Positions 9,495 to 17,504 of a DNA stretch of 64,000 nt are shown one piece after another. The notes beneath the pieces were generated by a model, which had not been told where the DNA came from, searched no databases, and saw nothing but the letters and a program-made list of their open reading frames with translations. The DNA is taken from positions 26,571 to 90,570 of the forward strand of contig NZ_JAEULZ010000019.1 of assembly GCF_016793485.1 (NCBI RefSeq), in the 5' to 3' direction. Positions within the stretch are counted from its first letter, which is position 1; each line of letters begins with the position of its first letter. Both the position numbers and the translations under genes were made by a program. The stretch comes from Mesorhizobium sp. (GTDB lineage Bacteria > Pseudomonadota > Alphaproteobacteria > Rhizobiales > Rhizobiaceae).

Positions 9495-10601
9495 ATGGTT
9501 CTCGGTCGACGCGCGGCGGCGCACTACGCCCTCCCGCTAGCCACGCTCGGGCTGGCGGTCTTTCTTCAACTGGGCCTCCTGTCGGCCCGCAACGCCGTGT
9601 TGCCGCTGCGCATTGTGCTGACAGGCCTGGCGATCGGGCTTGTCTTTGCCACCGTGTTCGCAGCGCTTCATCATGCCGAAACGATCGCCCACCGCATCGG
9701 CGAACCCTACGGCACGCTGGTGCTTACCTTCGCAGTTACAAGCATAGAGGTCTCCGTCATCGTCGCGGTCATGCTGCACGGGGATGACAATCCCGAGGTG
9801 GCGCGCGAGTCCGTGTTCTCCACCTGCATGATCATCCTGGCGGGCGTTATCGGCATCTGCCTGACGCTGGGCGGGCTTCGGCACAGGCACCAGGAGCTCA
9901 AGCGGCAGGGCACCAATGCCTATCTGGCCATGCTGACGGCTCTGGCGGTCCTCACGCTGGTGATGCCGAATTACACGCTCTCCGCCAGCTCGGGCGCCTT
10001 TTACGGCGCGCAGCTCGGGTTGGTCAGCGTCCTGTGCATCCTGCTTTACGGCAGCTTCGTCTACGCACAGGCCGGCCTTCACCGCGAGGATTTCGTCGAG
10101 GAATTCATCGGGCCCGAGCGCCGAAAGGAGATCATCGGCAAGCAGTCCATCGCGGGCAACGTGCTCTTCCTGCTCATCGGGCTGGCGGGCGTCGTTCTGC
10201 TCGCCGAGGATATCGCCGCCGGAATTGAGGACGCGCTTGTCGCGCTCGAACTGCCGCAGGCGGAGGCCATCGTTGGCGCATTCATCGCAACCATGGTCCT
10301 GATGCCGGAAGCGCTCGCCGCTATCCGCGCCTCGATGGACAACCAGTTGCAGCGCAGCCTCAATATCGCGCTGGGCTCCGCCTGCGCGACAATCGGAATG
10401 ACGGTGCCTGCCGTGACCGTCGTTAGCCTGATGACGGGCAAGCAGCTCACCCTGGGGCTTGGGCCAGGCGATACGGTGCTTCTGTTGCTGGCGATCGGCG
10501 TCAGCACACTGAGCTTTGGCACGGGACGCACGACCTATCTGACCGGCCTCGTCCACCTCGTCATCTTCGTCGCCTATGTCTTTCTCATCTTCTTCCCCTG
10601 A
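9495..10601 (+). CDS. chaA: Ca2+/H+ antiporter, ChaA type
   Basis: A 368-residue inner-membrane cation exchanger of the CaCA superfamily. It has about eleven hydrophobic segments and the two alpha-repeat regions that carry the acidic transport residues: GTLVLTFAVTSIEVSVIV (about residues 75-92) and a second repeat around ATMVLMPEALAAIRAS (about residues 263-278). An acidic loop with the GPERR segment separates the halves, as in E. coli ChaA. Role: export of Ca2+ (or Na+/K+) in exchange for protons. The gene stands alone; 183 bp follow before the sulfate operon. Confidence 0.87.
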   Translation: MVLGRRAAAHYALPLATLGLAVFLQLGLLSARNAVLPLRIVLTGLAIGLVFATVFAALHHAETIAHRIGEPYGTLVLTFAVTSIEVSVIVAVMLHGDDNPEVARESVFSTCMIILAGVIGICLTLGGLRHRHQELKRQGTNAYLAMLTALAVLTLVMPNYTLSASSGAFYGAQLGLVSVLCILLYGSFVYAQAGLHREDFVEEFIGPERRKEIIGKQSIAGNVLFLLIGLAGVVLLAEDIAAGIEDALVALELPQAEAIVGAFIATMVLMPEALAAIRASMDNQLQRSLNIALGSACATIGMTVPAVTVVSLMTGKQLTLGLGPGDTVLLLLAIGVSTLSFGTGRTTYLTGLVHLVIFVAYVFLIFFP

Positions 10602-10784
10602 CTGGAACGCCATTCCGCCCAGGAGGCCGAAATTTGAAGTCGCGAAAATCCGGACAGCAAAAACGGTAGTTACGTAGTACAGAATTCTAATATTCGACGC
10701 TCATTGGGTGAACGATACCTCTGTCGCCGCGACAGCCTTGGCTAGATTTCGGCCAAACCAGCCAAAGCCCCAGCGGAGCATCCC

Positions 10785-11780
10785 ATGAAACGCCTCATCC
10801 TTGTCGGCGCAGCCGTCGCCGCCCTCATCGCCGGCCCGGCCAGCGCGCAGGACAAGCTGCTCAATGCGTCCTATGACGTCGCCCGCGAGCTCTTCGTTCA
10901 GGTCAACGCAGCCTTCGTGCCGAAATACAAGGCCGACACCGGCCGCGACATCACGATCGACCAGTCGCATGCCGGCACCTCGAAGCAGGCGCGCGCCATC
11001 GTCGAGGGCCTGGAGGCCGACGTCGTCACCTTCAACCAGATCACGGACATCGACTTTCTGGTGAAGAACGGTTTCGTCTCCGAGGACTGGCAGAAGGAAT
11101 TCCCCAACAACGCCTCGCCCTTTTATTCGCTGCCGTCCTTCCTGGTGCGCGCTGGCAACCCGAAAGGCATCAAGGACTGGAACGATCTCGCGCGCGACGA
11201 CGTGAAGGTCATATTCCCGAACCCGAAGACGTCAGGCAATGCCCGCTACACCTATCTTGCGGCGACCGCTTACGCGAAGGAGGCTTTCAACAACGATCCC
11301 GCGAAGGTGACGGAGTTCGTCACCAAGATCTTCAACAATGTGCCTGTCTTCGACACGGGCGGACGCGCCGCCACCACCACCTTCGTCGAGCGTGAGGTCG
11401 GCGACGTGCTGATCACCTTCGAGGCCGAGACGAGGGGCATCGCCAAGGAGTTCGGCGAGGACAAGTTCGAGCGCGTGACCCCGTCCGTCAGCCTGCTCGC
11501 CGAATTCCCTGTCGCGATCGTCGACAAAGTCGCCGACAAGCGCGGTTCGCAGGCGGCCGCCAAGGCATATCTCGGTTTCCTTTACACACCGGAAGGCCAG
11601 AAAATCGCCGCTGAAAACGGCAATCGCGTCCACGACGAAGCCGTTGCCGACGCTTTCAAGGACCAGTTCCCCGAAGTCCGGCTGGTGACGGTCGACGACG
11701 TGTTCGGCGGCTGGGACAAGGTGCAGTCGGAGCATTTCGCGTCCGGCGGTTTGCTCGACCAGATCTACGGCGACCGTTGA
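10785..11780 (+). CDS. sbp: Sulfate ABC transporter periplasmic binding protein
   Basis: A 331-residue secreted binding protein for sulfate (and probably thiosulfate), delivering it to the CysTW permease. A clear signal peptide ends at about Ala21 before QDK. The mature protein has family markers: LLNASYDVARELF at the start, DQSHAGTSKQARAI near residue 63 (anion-binding Ser/Gly backbone), DVVTFNQ near residue 82 and PNPKTSGNARYTYLAA near residue 146. It is the first gene of a four-gene operon and is separated from cysT by a strong hairpin that may raise its relative mRNA level. I saw no recognisable regulator site in the 183 bp upstream. Confidence 0.95.
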   Translation: MKRLILVGAAVAALIAGPASAQDKLLNASYDVARELFVQVNAAFVPKYKADTGRDITIDQSHAGTSKQARAIVEGLEADVVTFNQITDIDFLVKNGFVSEDWQKEFPNNASPFYSLPSFLVRAGNPKGIKDWNDLARDDVKVIFPNPKTSGNARYTYLAATAYAKEAFNNDPAKVTEFVTKIFNNVPVFDTGGRAATTTFVEREVGDVLITFEAETRGIAKEFGEDKFERVTPSVSLLAEFPVAIVDKVADKRGSQAAAKAYLGFLYTPEGQKIAAENGNRVHDEAVADAFKDQFPEVRLVTVDDVFGGWDKVQSEHFASGGLLDQIYGDR

Positions 11781-11802
11781 CCTGAGGGTCGGATTGTTCT
11801 TC

Positions 11803-11832
11803 ATGGCCGGCGGGCGAAAGTCCGCCGGCCAT
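11803..11832 (+). terminator. Intra-operon hairpin (attenuator or mRNA stabiliser) between sbp and cysT
   Basis: A perfect 11-bp stem (ATGGCCGGCGG at 11803-11813 paired with 11822-11832) encloses an 8-nt loop and is followed by TTCC only. The weak T-run suggests a partial terminator or a 3'-end stabiliser rather than a full stop, allowing more binding protein than permease. Confidence 0.6.
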
Positions 11833-11855
11833 TTCCATTGTCCGTCGAGGTAAAT

Positions 11856-12686
11856 TTGTCGAGACGCCGCGTCCTGCCGGGGCTGAACCTGTCCCTCGGC
11901 ATCACTCTGTTCTACGTCGCCTTGATCGTCGTGCTGCCGCTCGGCGCGCTGGTGTTCAAGGCCGCCAGCCTCGGACCGGAGGATTACTGGCGCATCGTCT
12001 CGTCTCCTCGCGCTCTCGCCAGCTACCGCGTCACCGTGCTCTGCGCGCTCGCAGCGACGGCTTTCAACCTCGTCTTCGGCATGGCGCTGGCCTGGGTGCT
12101 GGTGCGCTACCGTTTCCCGGGCCGCCGCCTTGTCGATGCGATCGTCGACTTGCCCTTCGCGCTGCCGACCGCCGTCGCCGGCATCGCGCTCACCACGCTG
12201 TTCGCGCAGAACGGCTGGTTCGGCTCGATCCTCGCGCCGCTCGGGATCACAGTCGCCTACACGCCGCTCGGCATCATCGTCGCGATGGCCTTCACCAGCC
12301 TGCCCTTCGTCGTGCGTACCGTGCAGCCCGTGCTGGAAGACATGGATCCCGCCCTCGAGGAAGCGGCCCAGACGCTCGGCGGCAGCGACGTCTCCATCTT
12401 CATGCGTGTCATCCTGCCCCTGCTGACGCCGGCGTTGCTGGCGGGCGTGTCGCTTTCCTTCGCGCGCAGCCTCGGCGAGTTCGGCGCCATCATCTTCATC
12501 GCCGGCAACCAGCCGTTCAGCACCGAGATCACCGCGCTGCTGACCTTCATCCGGCTCGAGGAATACGACTACCAGGCGGCGGCCGCGATCGCCTCTGTGC
12601 TGCTCATCACCGCCTTCGTCATGCTGGCCGTCACCAACGTTCTGCAGGCGCGCGCGCTGCGTTACATGGACAGGAGCCGCACATGA
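11856..12686 (+). CDS. cysT: Sulfate ABC transporter permease CysT (CysU)
   Basis: A 276-residue inner-membrane permease with six hydrophobic segments that pairs with CysW. The family's N-terminal pattern (basic stretch, LPGLNLSLGITLFY) begins right after the start chosen here. The permease-ATPase coupling loop is EEAAQTLGGSDVSIF near residue 167, and ARSLGEFGAIIFIAG follows. Two in-frame TTG codons compete: 11838 and 11856. I chose TTG 11856 because a GAGG ribosome site ends five bases before it, and because CysT proteins normally begin with the basic stretch. The 3' end overlaps cysW by ATGA. Confidence 0.92.
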   Translation: MSRRRVLPGLNLSLGITLFYVALIVVLPLGALVFKAASLGPEDYWRIVSSPRALASYRVTVLCALAATAFNLVFGMALAWVLVRYRFPGRRLVDAIVDLPFALPTAVAGIALTTLFAQNGWFGSILAPLGITVAYTPLGIIVAMAFTSLPFVVRTVQPVLEDMDPALEEAAQTLGGSDVSIFMRVILPLLTPALLAGVSLSFARSLGEFGAIIFIAGNQPFSTEITALLTFIRLEEYDYQAAAAIASVLLITAFVMLAVTNVLQARALRYMDRSRT

Positions 12687-13582
12687 GCGCGCCCTCCCGC
12701 CGTAAGCCGCCGCGCGTGGGCGACAGCCCAGCGATCCGCCGGATGCTGATCGCCTCGGTGCTGGTCGTCGGTGCGATCCTCGTCCTCGCACCACTCGTCG
12801 TCATCCTCTACCAGGCGTTTTCACGCGGCATCGACTATTTCGCCGAAGCGATCGTGCATCCCGACACGCGCCACGCCATATGGCTGACAGCCGCCACCGC
12901 GCTGATCGCCGTCCCGATCAACACCGCCTTCGGCATCGCCGCCGCCTGGGCAATCACCAAGTTCGAGTTCCGGGGCCGACGCTTCCTGCTCGTCGTCATC
13001 GAGATCCCGTTCTCGATCTCGCCGATTGTTGCCGGCGTCGCCTATCTCTTCGTCTACGGCCTGCAGGGCCTGTTCGGTCCCGCGCTCGACGCCGCCGGCG
13101 TCAAGGTGCTGTTCGCCCTGCCCGGCATCGTGCTCGCCTCGATGTTCGTCACCGCGCCCTTCGTCGCGCGCGAACTGATCCCGCTGATGCAGGCTCAGGG
13201 CCGCGACCTCGAGGAGGCGGCCACCTCGCTCGGCGCATCGGGCTGGCGCACCTTCTTCTCGGTCACGCTGCCCAACATTCGCTGGGCGCTGCTCTATGGC
13301 GTCGTGCTGACCAATGCGCGCGTCATGGGCGAGTTCGGCGCGGTCTCCGTCGTCTCTGGAAACATACGCGGCCAGACCAACACGCTGCCGCTGCACATCG
13401 AACTGCTCTACCACGACTACAACACGGTCGGCGCCTTCGCAGCCGCCTCCATCCTGACCGTGCTCGCCATCGTCACGATCGTCGCAAAAGTTCTGCTCGA
13501 ACGGCAGGGTGCGGGCCGCGGCGGTCGCCCGGCGCTTGCCTCCCCCCAAGGTCCAGTTTCTCCGCAAGGAAACCCATCATGA
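12683..13582 (+). CDS. cysW: Sulfate ABC transporter permease CysW
   Basis: A 299-residue permease, partner of CysT. It shows six membrane segments, an N-terminal basic cytoplasmic tail, the [17 protein letters not shown] segment near residue 110, and the EAA loop [17 protein letters not shown] near residue 177, followed by [17 protein letters not shown], which is typical of CysW. ATGA overlaps at both ends (with cysT and cysA) indicate tight translational coupling. The last 20 residues form a Gly/Pro-rich tail before cysA. Confidence 0.93.
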   Translation: MSAPSRRKPPRVGDSPAIRRMLIASVLVVGAILVLAPLVVILYQAFSRGIDYFAEAIVHPDTRHAIWLTAATALIAVPINTAFGIAAAWAITKFEFRGRRFLLVVIEIPFSISPIVAGVAYLFVYGLQGLFGPALDAAGVKVLFALPGIVLASMFVTAPFVARELIPLMQAQGRDLEEAATSLGASGWRTFFSVTLPNIRWALLYGVVLTNARVMGEFGAVSVVSGNIRGQTNTLPLHIELLYHDYNTVGAFAAASILTVLAIVTIVAKVLLERQGAGRGGRPALASPQGPVSPQGNPS

Positions 13583-14604
13583 AGATCCGTCTCGACAATG
13601 TCGTGAAGACCTTCGACACCTTCCGCGCCGTCCACGGCGTCTCGCTCGACATCGGGAGCGGCGAACTCGTCGCGCTCCTCGGCCCCTCCGGCTCCGGCAA
13701 GACGACCATCCTGCGCATGGTCGCCGGCCTGGAATTCACCGACGGCGGCACCATCCATTTCGGCGACCAGGATGCCACGGATATCCCGGTGCGGGACCGT
13801 GGCGTTGGCTTTGTCTTCCAGCACTACGCGCTGTTCCCCCACATGACGGTGGCCGAAAACGTCGCCTTCGGCATGAAGGTCTCGAAGGTAAAACGCTCCG
13901 CTGCCGAAATCGCCGCGCGCGTGGACGAACTGCTGCGGCTGGTGCGCCTTGAAGGCCTTGGCAACCGCTTCCCCAACCAGATCTCCGGCGGCCAGCGGCA
14001 GCGCGTCGCGCTTGCCCGCGCGCTTGCCGTCGATCCCAAGGTACTCCTGCTCGACGAGCCGTTCGGCGCGCTCGACGCCAATGTGCGCCGCGACCTGCGC
14101 CGCTGGCTGCGCGAAATTCACGAGGAGCTTGGTATCACCACCCTCTTCGTCACGCACGATCAGGAAGAGGCGCTCGATCTCGCCGACCGCGTCGTGATCC
14201 TCGACCAGGGCAGGATCGTGCAGGAAGGCACGCCCGAGCAGGTCTGCCGGACGCCGAACTCGGCCTTCGTGATGAACTTCCTCGGCGATGCCAACCGCCT
14301 CCCGGCCACCGTGTCGGATGGCAAGGCCCGTGTCGGCGGGACGGAACTAGAGGCTGCCGGTTTCGCTAACGGCCGCGCGAATATCTACCTGCGCCCCCGC
14401 GACCTCGACTGGTCGGCTACCGAGCCCGGCATCGCCGCCACGGTCACCCGCGTTATCGACAAGCCGGACGGACGCCGCATCCTCGCGACGACAGTCGACG
14501 GCGATCATGTTGAACTGGATGTGGTTCCCGAAACAGTCGCGCGCGTCGGTGATAGCGGCTTCGTCCGCATCCACCGCGCGCGCGTTTTCGCCGAGGCAGG
14601 CTGA
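13579..14604 (+). CDS. cysA: Sulfate/thiosulfate ABC transporter ATP-binding protein CysA
   Basis: A 341-residue ATPase that powers sulfate import. Walker A is GPSGSGKTT at residues 35-43, the signature is [13 protein letters not shown] near residue 135, Walker B is [12 protein letters not shown] near residue 155, and the switch histidine lies in [12 protein letters not shown] near residue 190. The C-terminal 100 residues form the TOBE-type regulatory domain of CysA. The ATG at 13579 overlaps the cysW stop (ATGA). It ends 19 bp from the convergent flavin-oxidase-like gene. Together with sbp, cysT and cysW it makes a complete transporter. Confidence 0.95.
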   Translation: MKIRLDNVVKTFDTFRAVHGVSLDIGSGELVALLGPSGSGKTTILRMVAGLEFTDGGTIHFGDQDATDIPVRDRGVGFVFQHYALFPHMTVAENVAFGMKVSKVKRSAAEIAARVDELLRLVRLEGLGNRFPNQISGGQRQRVALARALAVDPKVLLLDEPFGALDANVRRDLRRWLREIHEELGITTLFVTHDQEEALDLADRVVILDQGRIVQEGTPEQVCRTPNSAFVMNFLGDANRLPATVSDGKARVGGTELEAAGFANGRANIYLRPRDLDWSATEPGIAATVTRVIDKPDGRRILATTVDGDHVELDVVPETVARVGDSGFVRIHRARVFAEAG

Positions 14605-14623
14605 GATCAACCAGCGGGTGACT

Positions 14624-15127
14624 CTACATCGTCACCTTGCGGTTGTTGCCGAGCTCCATCTTCGCGCCGGTGACGGCGGCCGTCAGCATCTTGACTGCCG
14701 AAACGATCTTGCCGGGGCTGTCCCACACTTCAGCATCGTCCGGCTTCACCGTGATCAGGCGGATGTCCGGGTCGTCCTTGGAATCCCAGAAGGCCTTGTT
14801 GTCCGGAGTCCAAAGCTCCGTGATCTTCGCGCGATCATTGGTAACCGTCGCCTCGCCGGTTATCGAAACGAATTTGTAGGCGCTATTGTCGGAGAACGCC
14901 ATCGTCACTATCGGAAACTTCTCGATCTGGTCATCCTTCAGGCCGTTCACGTCGGTCAGGAAATAGATGGCGTGTTCGTCCCTTATGACGTTCGCCGCGA
15001 GCGGACGGGCTCGCTGGCGCTCACCATCCCAAGTGACGAACATGCATATGTTGATCTTCTCCGCCAGTTCCCAGGCGCGGTCGCGCGCTTCTTCTGCGGT
15101 CAGAGTCGTCTTGTCCTTGTGGCTCAT
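14624..15127 (-). CDS. Pyridoxamine 5'-phosphate oxidase-like (general stress protein 26 type) protein
   Basis: A 167-residue split-barrel flavin-binding-fold protein similar to Pfam Pyrid_ox_like / general stress protein 26. Visible features are the ARPLAANV segment near residue 41, an IYFLTDVNG strand near residue 54, KFPIVTMAFSD near residue 70 and a C-terminal helix region. Members bind FMN or F420 and have uncharacterised redox roles, often induced by stress; true PdxH activity is unlikely because of the different C-terminus. It is last in a run of small minus-strand genes with nine bases or fewer between them. Confidence 0.82.
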   Translation of the reverse strand: MSHKDKTTLTAEEARDRAWELAEKINICMFVTWDGERQRARPLAANVIRDEHAIYFLTDVNGLKDDQIEKFPIVTMAFSDNSAYKFVSITGEATVTNDRAKITELWTPDNKAFWDSKDDPDIRLITVKPDDAEVWDSPGKIVSAVKMLTAAVTGAKMELGNNRKVTM

Positions 15128-15136
15128 CGTTATCTC

Positions 15137-15358
15137 CTAGTGAAGCAGATCGACTTCGTTGTTGTTCCGGCGACGGACCTGACCGGCCTCATCGACCAAA
15201 AGTTCTCCGGCTTTCACGGTTTTCTCATTCTTGCCGCCATCTCCAGCAATCAACGGATCCTGGACCTCGGAAACCTGGCTCTTGCGCGCGTTGCCGGAAG
15301 ACTGGGACCGCGGGGCGCCGTCGGGCACTGCCGACCGCTTCTTCGGTGCGGCGCTCAC
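15137..15358 (-). CDS. Small hypothetical protein (73 aa)
   Basis: I do not recognise a family. The 73-residue product is basic at the N-terminus (APKKRS), hydrophilic throughout and ends with a QVRRRNNNEVDLLH tail; it has no signal peptide or membrane segment. It starts at a GTG that overlaps the stop of the preceding proline-rich ORF (GTGA) and ends nine bases before the flavin-oxidase-like gene, so it is almost certainly co-transcribed and probably translationally coupled. Its presence in a stress-protein-like cluster suggests but does not prove a stress role. Confidence 0.5.
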   Translation of the reverse strand: MSAAPKKRSAVPDGAPRSQSSGNARKSQVSEVQDPLIAGDGGKNEKTVKAGELLVDEAGQVRRRNNNEVDLLH

Positions 15359-15486
15359 GACATCCTCTCAGGCGGGACAGGGATGGGGCCTGGCGCCGGA
15401 GCCGGTTCGGGCGGCGTCGGCTCCGGCGGCCCCGGAAATGGATCCGGGGCGGGACCAGGACGACCGGATGCGAATGAAGGCTTCAT
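15355..15486 (-). CDS. Very small proline-rich ORF (43 aa)
   Basis: An ATG at 15486 opens a 43-codon frame ending in TGA at 15355-15357. From about residue 10 on, roughly every second residue is proline (pattern PxPxPGPPEPxPPEP), which is not expected by chance from a random frame and is typical of real short Pro-rich proteins. It begins three bases after the DUF982 stop and its stop overlaps the GTG start of the next gene, so all four minus-strand genes form one uninterrupted series. No ribosome site of its own is visible, so translation would depend on coupling. Function unknown. Confidence 0.5.
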   Translation of the reverse strand: MKPSFASGRPGPAPDPFPGPPEPTPPEPAPAPGPIPVPPERMS

Positions 15487-15488
15487 GA

Positions 15489-15794
15489 CTAAGCCAGCAC
15501 GTTGGCGTGCTTGGCAAAAGCGACAAAAGCGTCATGCGCTTCCTCGACCGATGTCTTGCCTGCAAGTGTTGCCTGCAGCACTTCCATCGTGGATTGGTAC
15601 ACGGGGCCGCGCCTCGAATGCGGCCAGTCGATCAGGATTTCGCAAGCGCCACGGACGGACTTCACTTCGCGCTTCTTGTTGTCGGCGATTCTTACGCAAA
15701 CAGTCCTGCCGAAAGGCATGCGCAACTGTTTTTCATCGACCGCTTCATGCGGCTGACGACCCGTTTCGTGCGAGTGTTCGATCACCTGTTCCAT
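15489..15794 (-). CDS. DUF982 domain-containing protein
   Basis: A 101-residue protein matching the DUF982 family, which is widespread and multicopy in rhizobia and has no known biochemical role. The middle segment VRGACEILIDWP is the family hallmark, followed by a helical C-terminus (TSVEEAHDAFVAFA). The frame is open to 15815, but I chose the ATG at 15794 because a GGGGAG ribosome site lies eight bases upstream, while the ATG at 15815 has none. It heads a four-gene minus-strand cluster ending in the flavin-oxidase-like gene. Confidence 0.75.
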   Translation of the reverse strand: MEQVIEHSHETGRQPHEAVDEKQLRMPFGRTVCVRIADNKKREVKSVRGACEILIDWPHSRRGPVYQSTMEVLQATLAGKTSVEEAHDAFVAFAKHANVLA

Positions 15795-15901
15795 GGCCGG
15801 GACTCTCCCCTTCATGCCGTTGTCGGTGAAGGGATAAACGCCCGGACGCGACTGCGGTTCCGATAGGGAAAGGCGAATTGAAACGGCGACGTGATTGGAG
15901 A

Positions 15902-16297
15902 TCAGTCAACGCGCCTGTTGTCGGGCGCCCATGCGCCTGGGCCGGCAAAAACAAGATACAGGAAAATGAAGCTGAACAGGATCGCCGCCCCGCCATTGTT
16001 GTTGGATGGCCAGAGGCTCTCGGGGGCATGATAGAGAAAATAGGCTACCGCCATCATCCCGGACATCACGAAGGCGGCGGGCCTGGTGAACAATCCGAGG
16101 ATCAGAAGCACTCCGCCGACGAGTTCCAGTATGCCGCCGATGAAAAGCGTCGTGGCGGTTTCCGGAGGCGGCTCTGGATAGATCGACGGCGGTACGTTGA
16201 AAAGCAGGACGAGCGCCGAATGGACGAACAGCAACCCAGCGACGATGCGCAGCAGCGCCCGCGCGTGAGGCTCGTAGGCGGACAATCTCCCTGACAT
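15902..16297 (-). CDS. DoxX family membrane protein
   Basis: A 131-residue protein with four hydrophobic segments and DoxX-family markers: an arginine-containing first helix (LLRIVAGLLFVHSALVLLF), GGILELVGGVLLILGLFTRPAAF in the middle (a strong family signature), and AYFLYHAPES. DoxX proteins are small inner-membrane proteins, some linked to thiosulfate:quinone or oxidative-stress complexes; this one has no diagnostic neighbour. ATG 16297 has a GGAAGGGG ribosome site, so it is preferred over the open frame extending to 16327. It ends about 100 bp upstream of the DUF982 cluster. Confidence 0.85.
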   Translation of the reverse strand: MSGRLSAYEPHARALLRIVAGLLFVHSALVLLFNVPPSIYPEPPPETATTLFIGGILELVGGVLLILGLFTRPAAFVMSGMMAVAYFLYHAPESLWPSNNNGGAAILFSFIFLYLVFAGPGAWAPDNRRVD

Positions 16298-16331
16298 CGA
16301 TCGCTTCCCCTTCCGACCTGTCGGCAAGAGA

Positions 16332-17267
16332 TTACTCGACGGCGGACATCGAACTCAACAGGTTGCGCGAGGGATTGTTTTGCCCACCCATGTAGCGTTC
16401 GATCAGTTCCTCGACATGGCTGCTGCGAGCACGAGCGCTGTCGGCGCCCATGACAACGATGATCAGCCGCTTCGAGCCGCGCGTAACGGACGTCACGATG
16501 TTGTAGCCGGATGCCTTGATGTACCCGGTCTTGATGCCGTCGACCCCCTCGACCCGGCCGATGAGGTCGTTGTGACCGCGCACCATGCGACCACGGAACA
16601 TGAAGTCGCGGTTGGAGAAATAGTGGAAGTGCTGCGGAAAATTCCTGCGCAGTGCCATGCCCAGCAGCGCCATGTCGCGCGCTGTCGTGTACTGCTCGTC
16701 ATCCGGCAGGCCCGAAGCATTGCGAAACACCGTGCTCGACATGCCAAGCGCGCGGGCGCGGGCGGTCATCTGCGCTGCGAACTCCTCCTCAGTGCCGCCG
16801 AGAAATTCGGCGACTGCCACGGCGACGTCGTTTCCGGATTTCACCGTCAGCGCCAGGATGGCGCTCTCGACGTCGATGGTCTGCCCGGCCTTGATGCCCA
16901 TCTTGGAAGGCGGCTGGCGAGCGGCGTTCGCCGAAACCGGAATTTCCGTCGTCGTCGACGCGCGTCCCTGGTCCATCGCCTCGAACAGCAGGAAAAGCGT
17001 CATCATCTTGGTCAGCGACGCCGGATAACGCCTCGCATTCGGCTCCGACTGATAGAGCATTACTCCGGTCGAGGCGTCGATCACCAGCGCCGAATATTTC
17101 GTCGGCGGACCTGGCGGCTGCGGCGCGAGAAAGTCTGCTGACGATGGCCCGCTCGAGGTAGCGCAGGCCGACACCAGCGCCAGCACGCCAAGCAACGCCA
17201 CGACCCTGCCGAAAAGGCCCAGCTTCGCCCGAGGAAAAAAGGTTATTGCACCAGACAAACCGTGCAT
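16332..17267 (-). CDS. D-alanyl-D-alanine carboxypeptidase (penicillin-binding protein, S11 family)
   Basis: A low-molecular-weight PBP that trims the terminal D-Ala of peptidoglycan stem peptides in the periplasm. The 311-residue protein has a hydrophobic leader ending in LVSAC (Cys35), which looks like a lipobox, then the three S11 active-site motifs: SLTK at residues 84-87, SGND near residue 150, and KTG in GIKTGYIKASG. The usual C-terminal amphipathic anchor domain is absent or very short, as in several alphaproteobacterial homologues. The start is uncertain: ATG 17267 and ATG 17330 both have purine-rich sites very close to the codon; 17267 places the signal peptide better. Confidence 0.87.
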   Translation of the reverse strand: MHGLSGAITFFPRAKLGLFGRVVALLGVLALVSACATSSGPSSADFLAPQPPGPPTKYSALVIDASTGVMLYQSEPNARRYPASLTKMMTLFLLFEAMDQGRASTTTEIPVSANAARQPPSKMGIKAGQTIDVESAILALTVKSGNDVAVAVAEFLGGTEEEFAAQMTARARALGMSSTVFRNASGLPDDEQYTTARDMALLGMALRRNFPQHFHYFSNRDFMFRGRMVRGHNDLIGRVEGVDGIKTGYIKASGYNIVTSVTRGSKRLIIVVMGADSARARSSHVEELIERYMGGQNNPSRNLLSSMSAVE

Positions 17268-17447
17268 TCCCCCTGCCCGACACCCGATATTCCTGTCAGG
17301 CCAGTACCCTATGCCCTGCGGAGTTGCCATTCCCTTTCTGCAACAGGGGCAGGCAAATCCTCGTTATCCGATACCTGTGATCGACCAGGAGCCCGTTCAG
17401 GTAGCTAAAATGCCAGGTTTTGCCGGAAACCGAATTTAAGGAGATCG

Positions 17448-17504
17448 ATGCTAGGCCTGTCGGCTGAATCGGGAACCTCCTATGCCCGCAGTCGGCAACC
17501 CTAA
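17448..17504 (+). CDS. Candidate 18-codon upstream ORF overlapping the GGDEF/EAL start
   Basis: The strongest ribosome site in this region, AAGGAG at 17438-17443, serves an ATG at 17448 that opens an 18-codon frame ending in TAA at 17502-17504. This is 23 bases past the ATG of the GGDEF/EAL gene, which is in another frame and has no ribosome site of its own; a CCTCCT lies just before it. The arrangement suggests translational coupling or a leader peptide. Too short for similarity evidence; judged only on signal strength and position. Confidence 0.35.
   Translation: MLGLSAESGTSYARSRQP

Noticed and set aside
10602-10784. Riboswitch or cysteine/sulfate regulator site before sbp
   Set aside because: No recognisable SAM-type riboswitch pairing or inverted operator could be drawn by eye in this 183-bp leader.
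11232-12794. Minus-strand open frame (520 codons) opposite the sulfate operon
   Set aside because: Highly charged, domain-free translation mirrored against sbp and cysT, which are unmistakable; a shadow frame.
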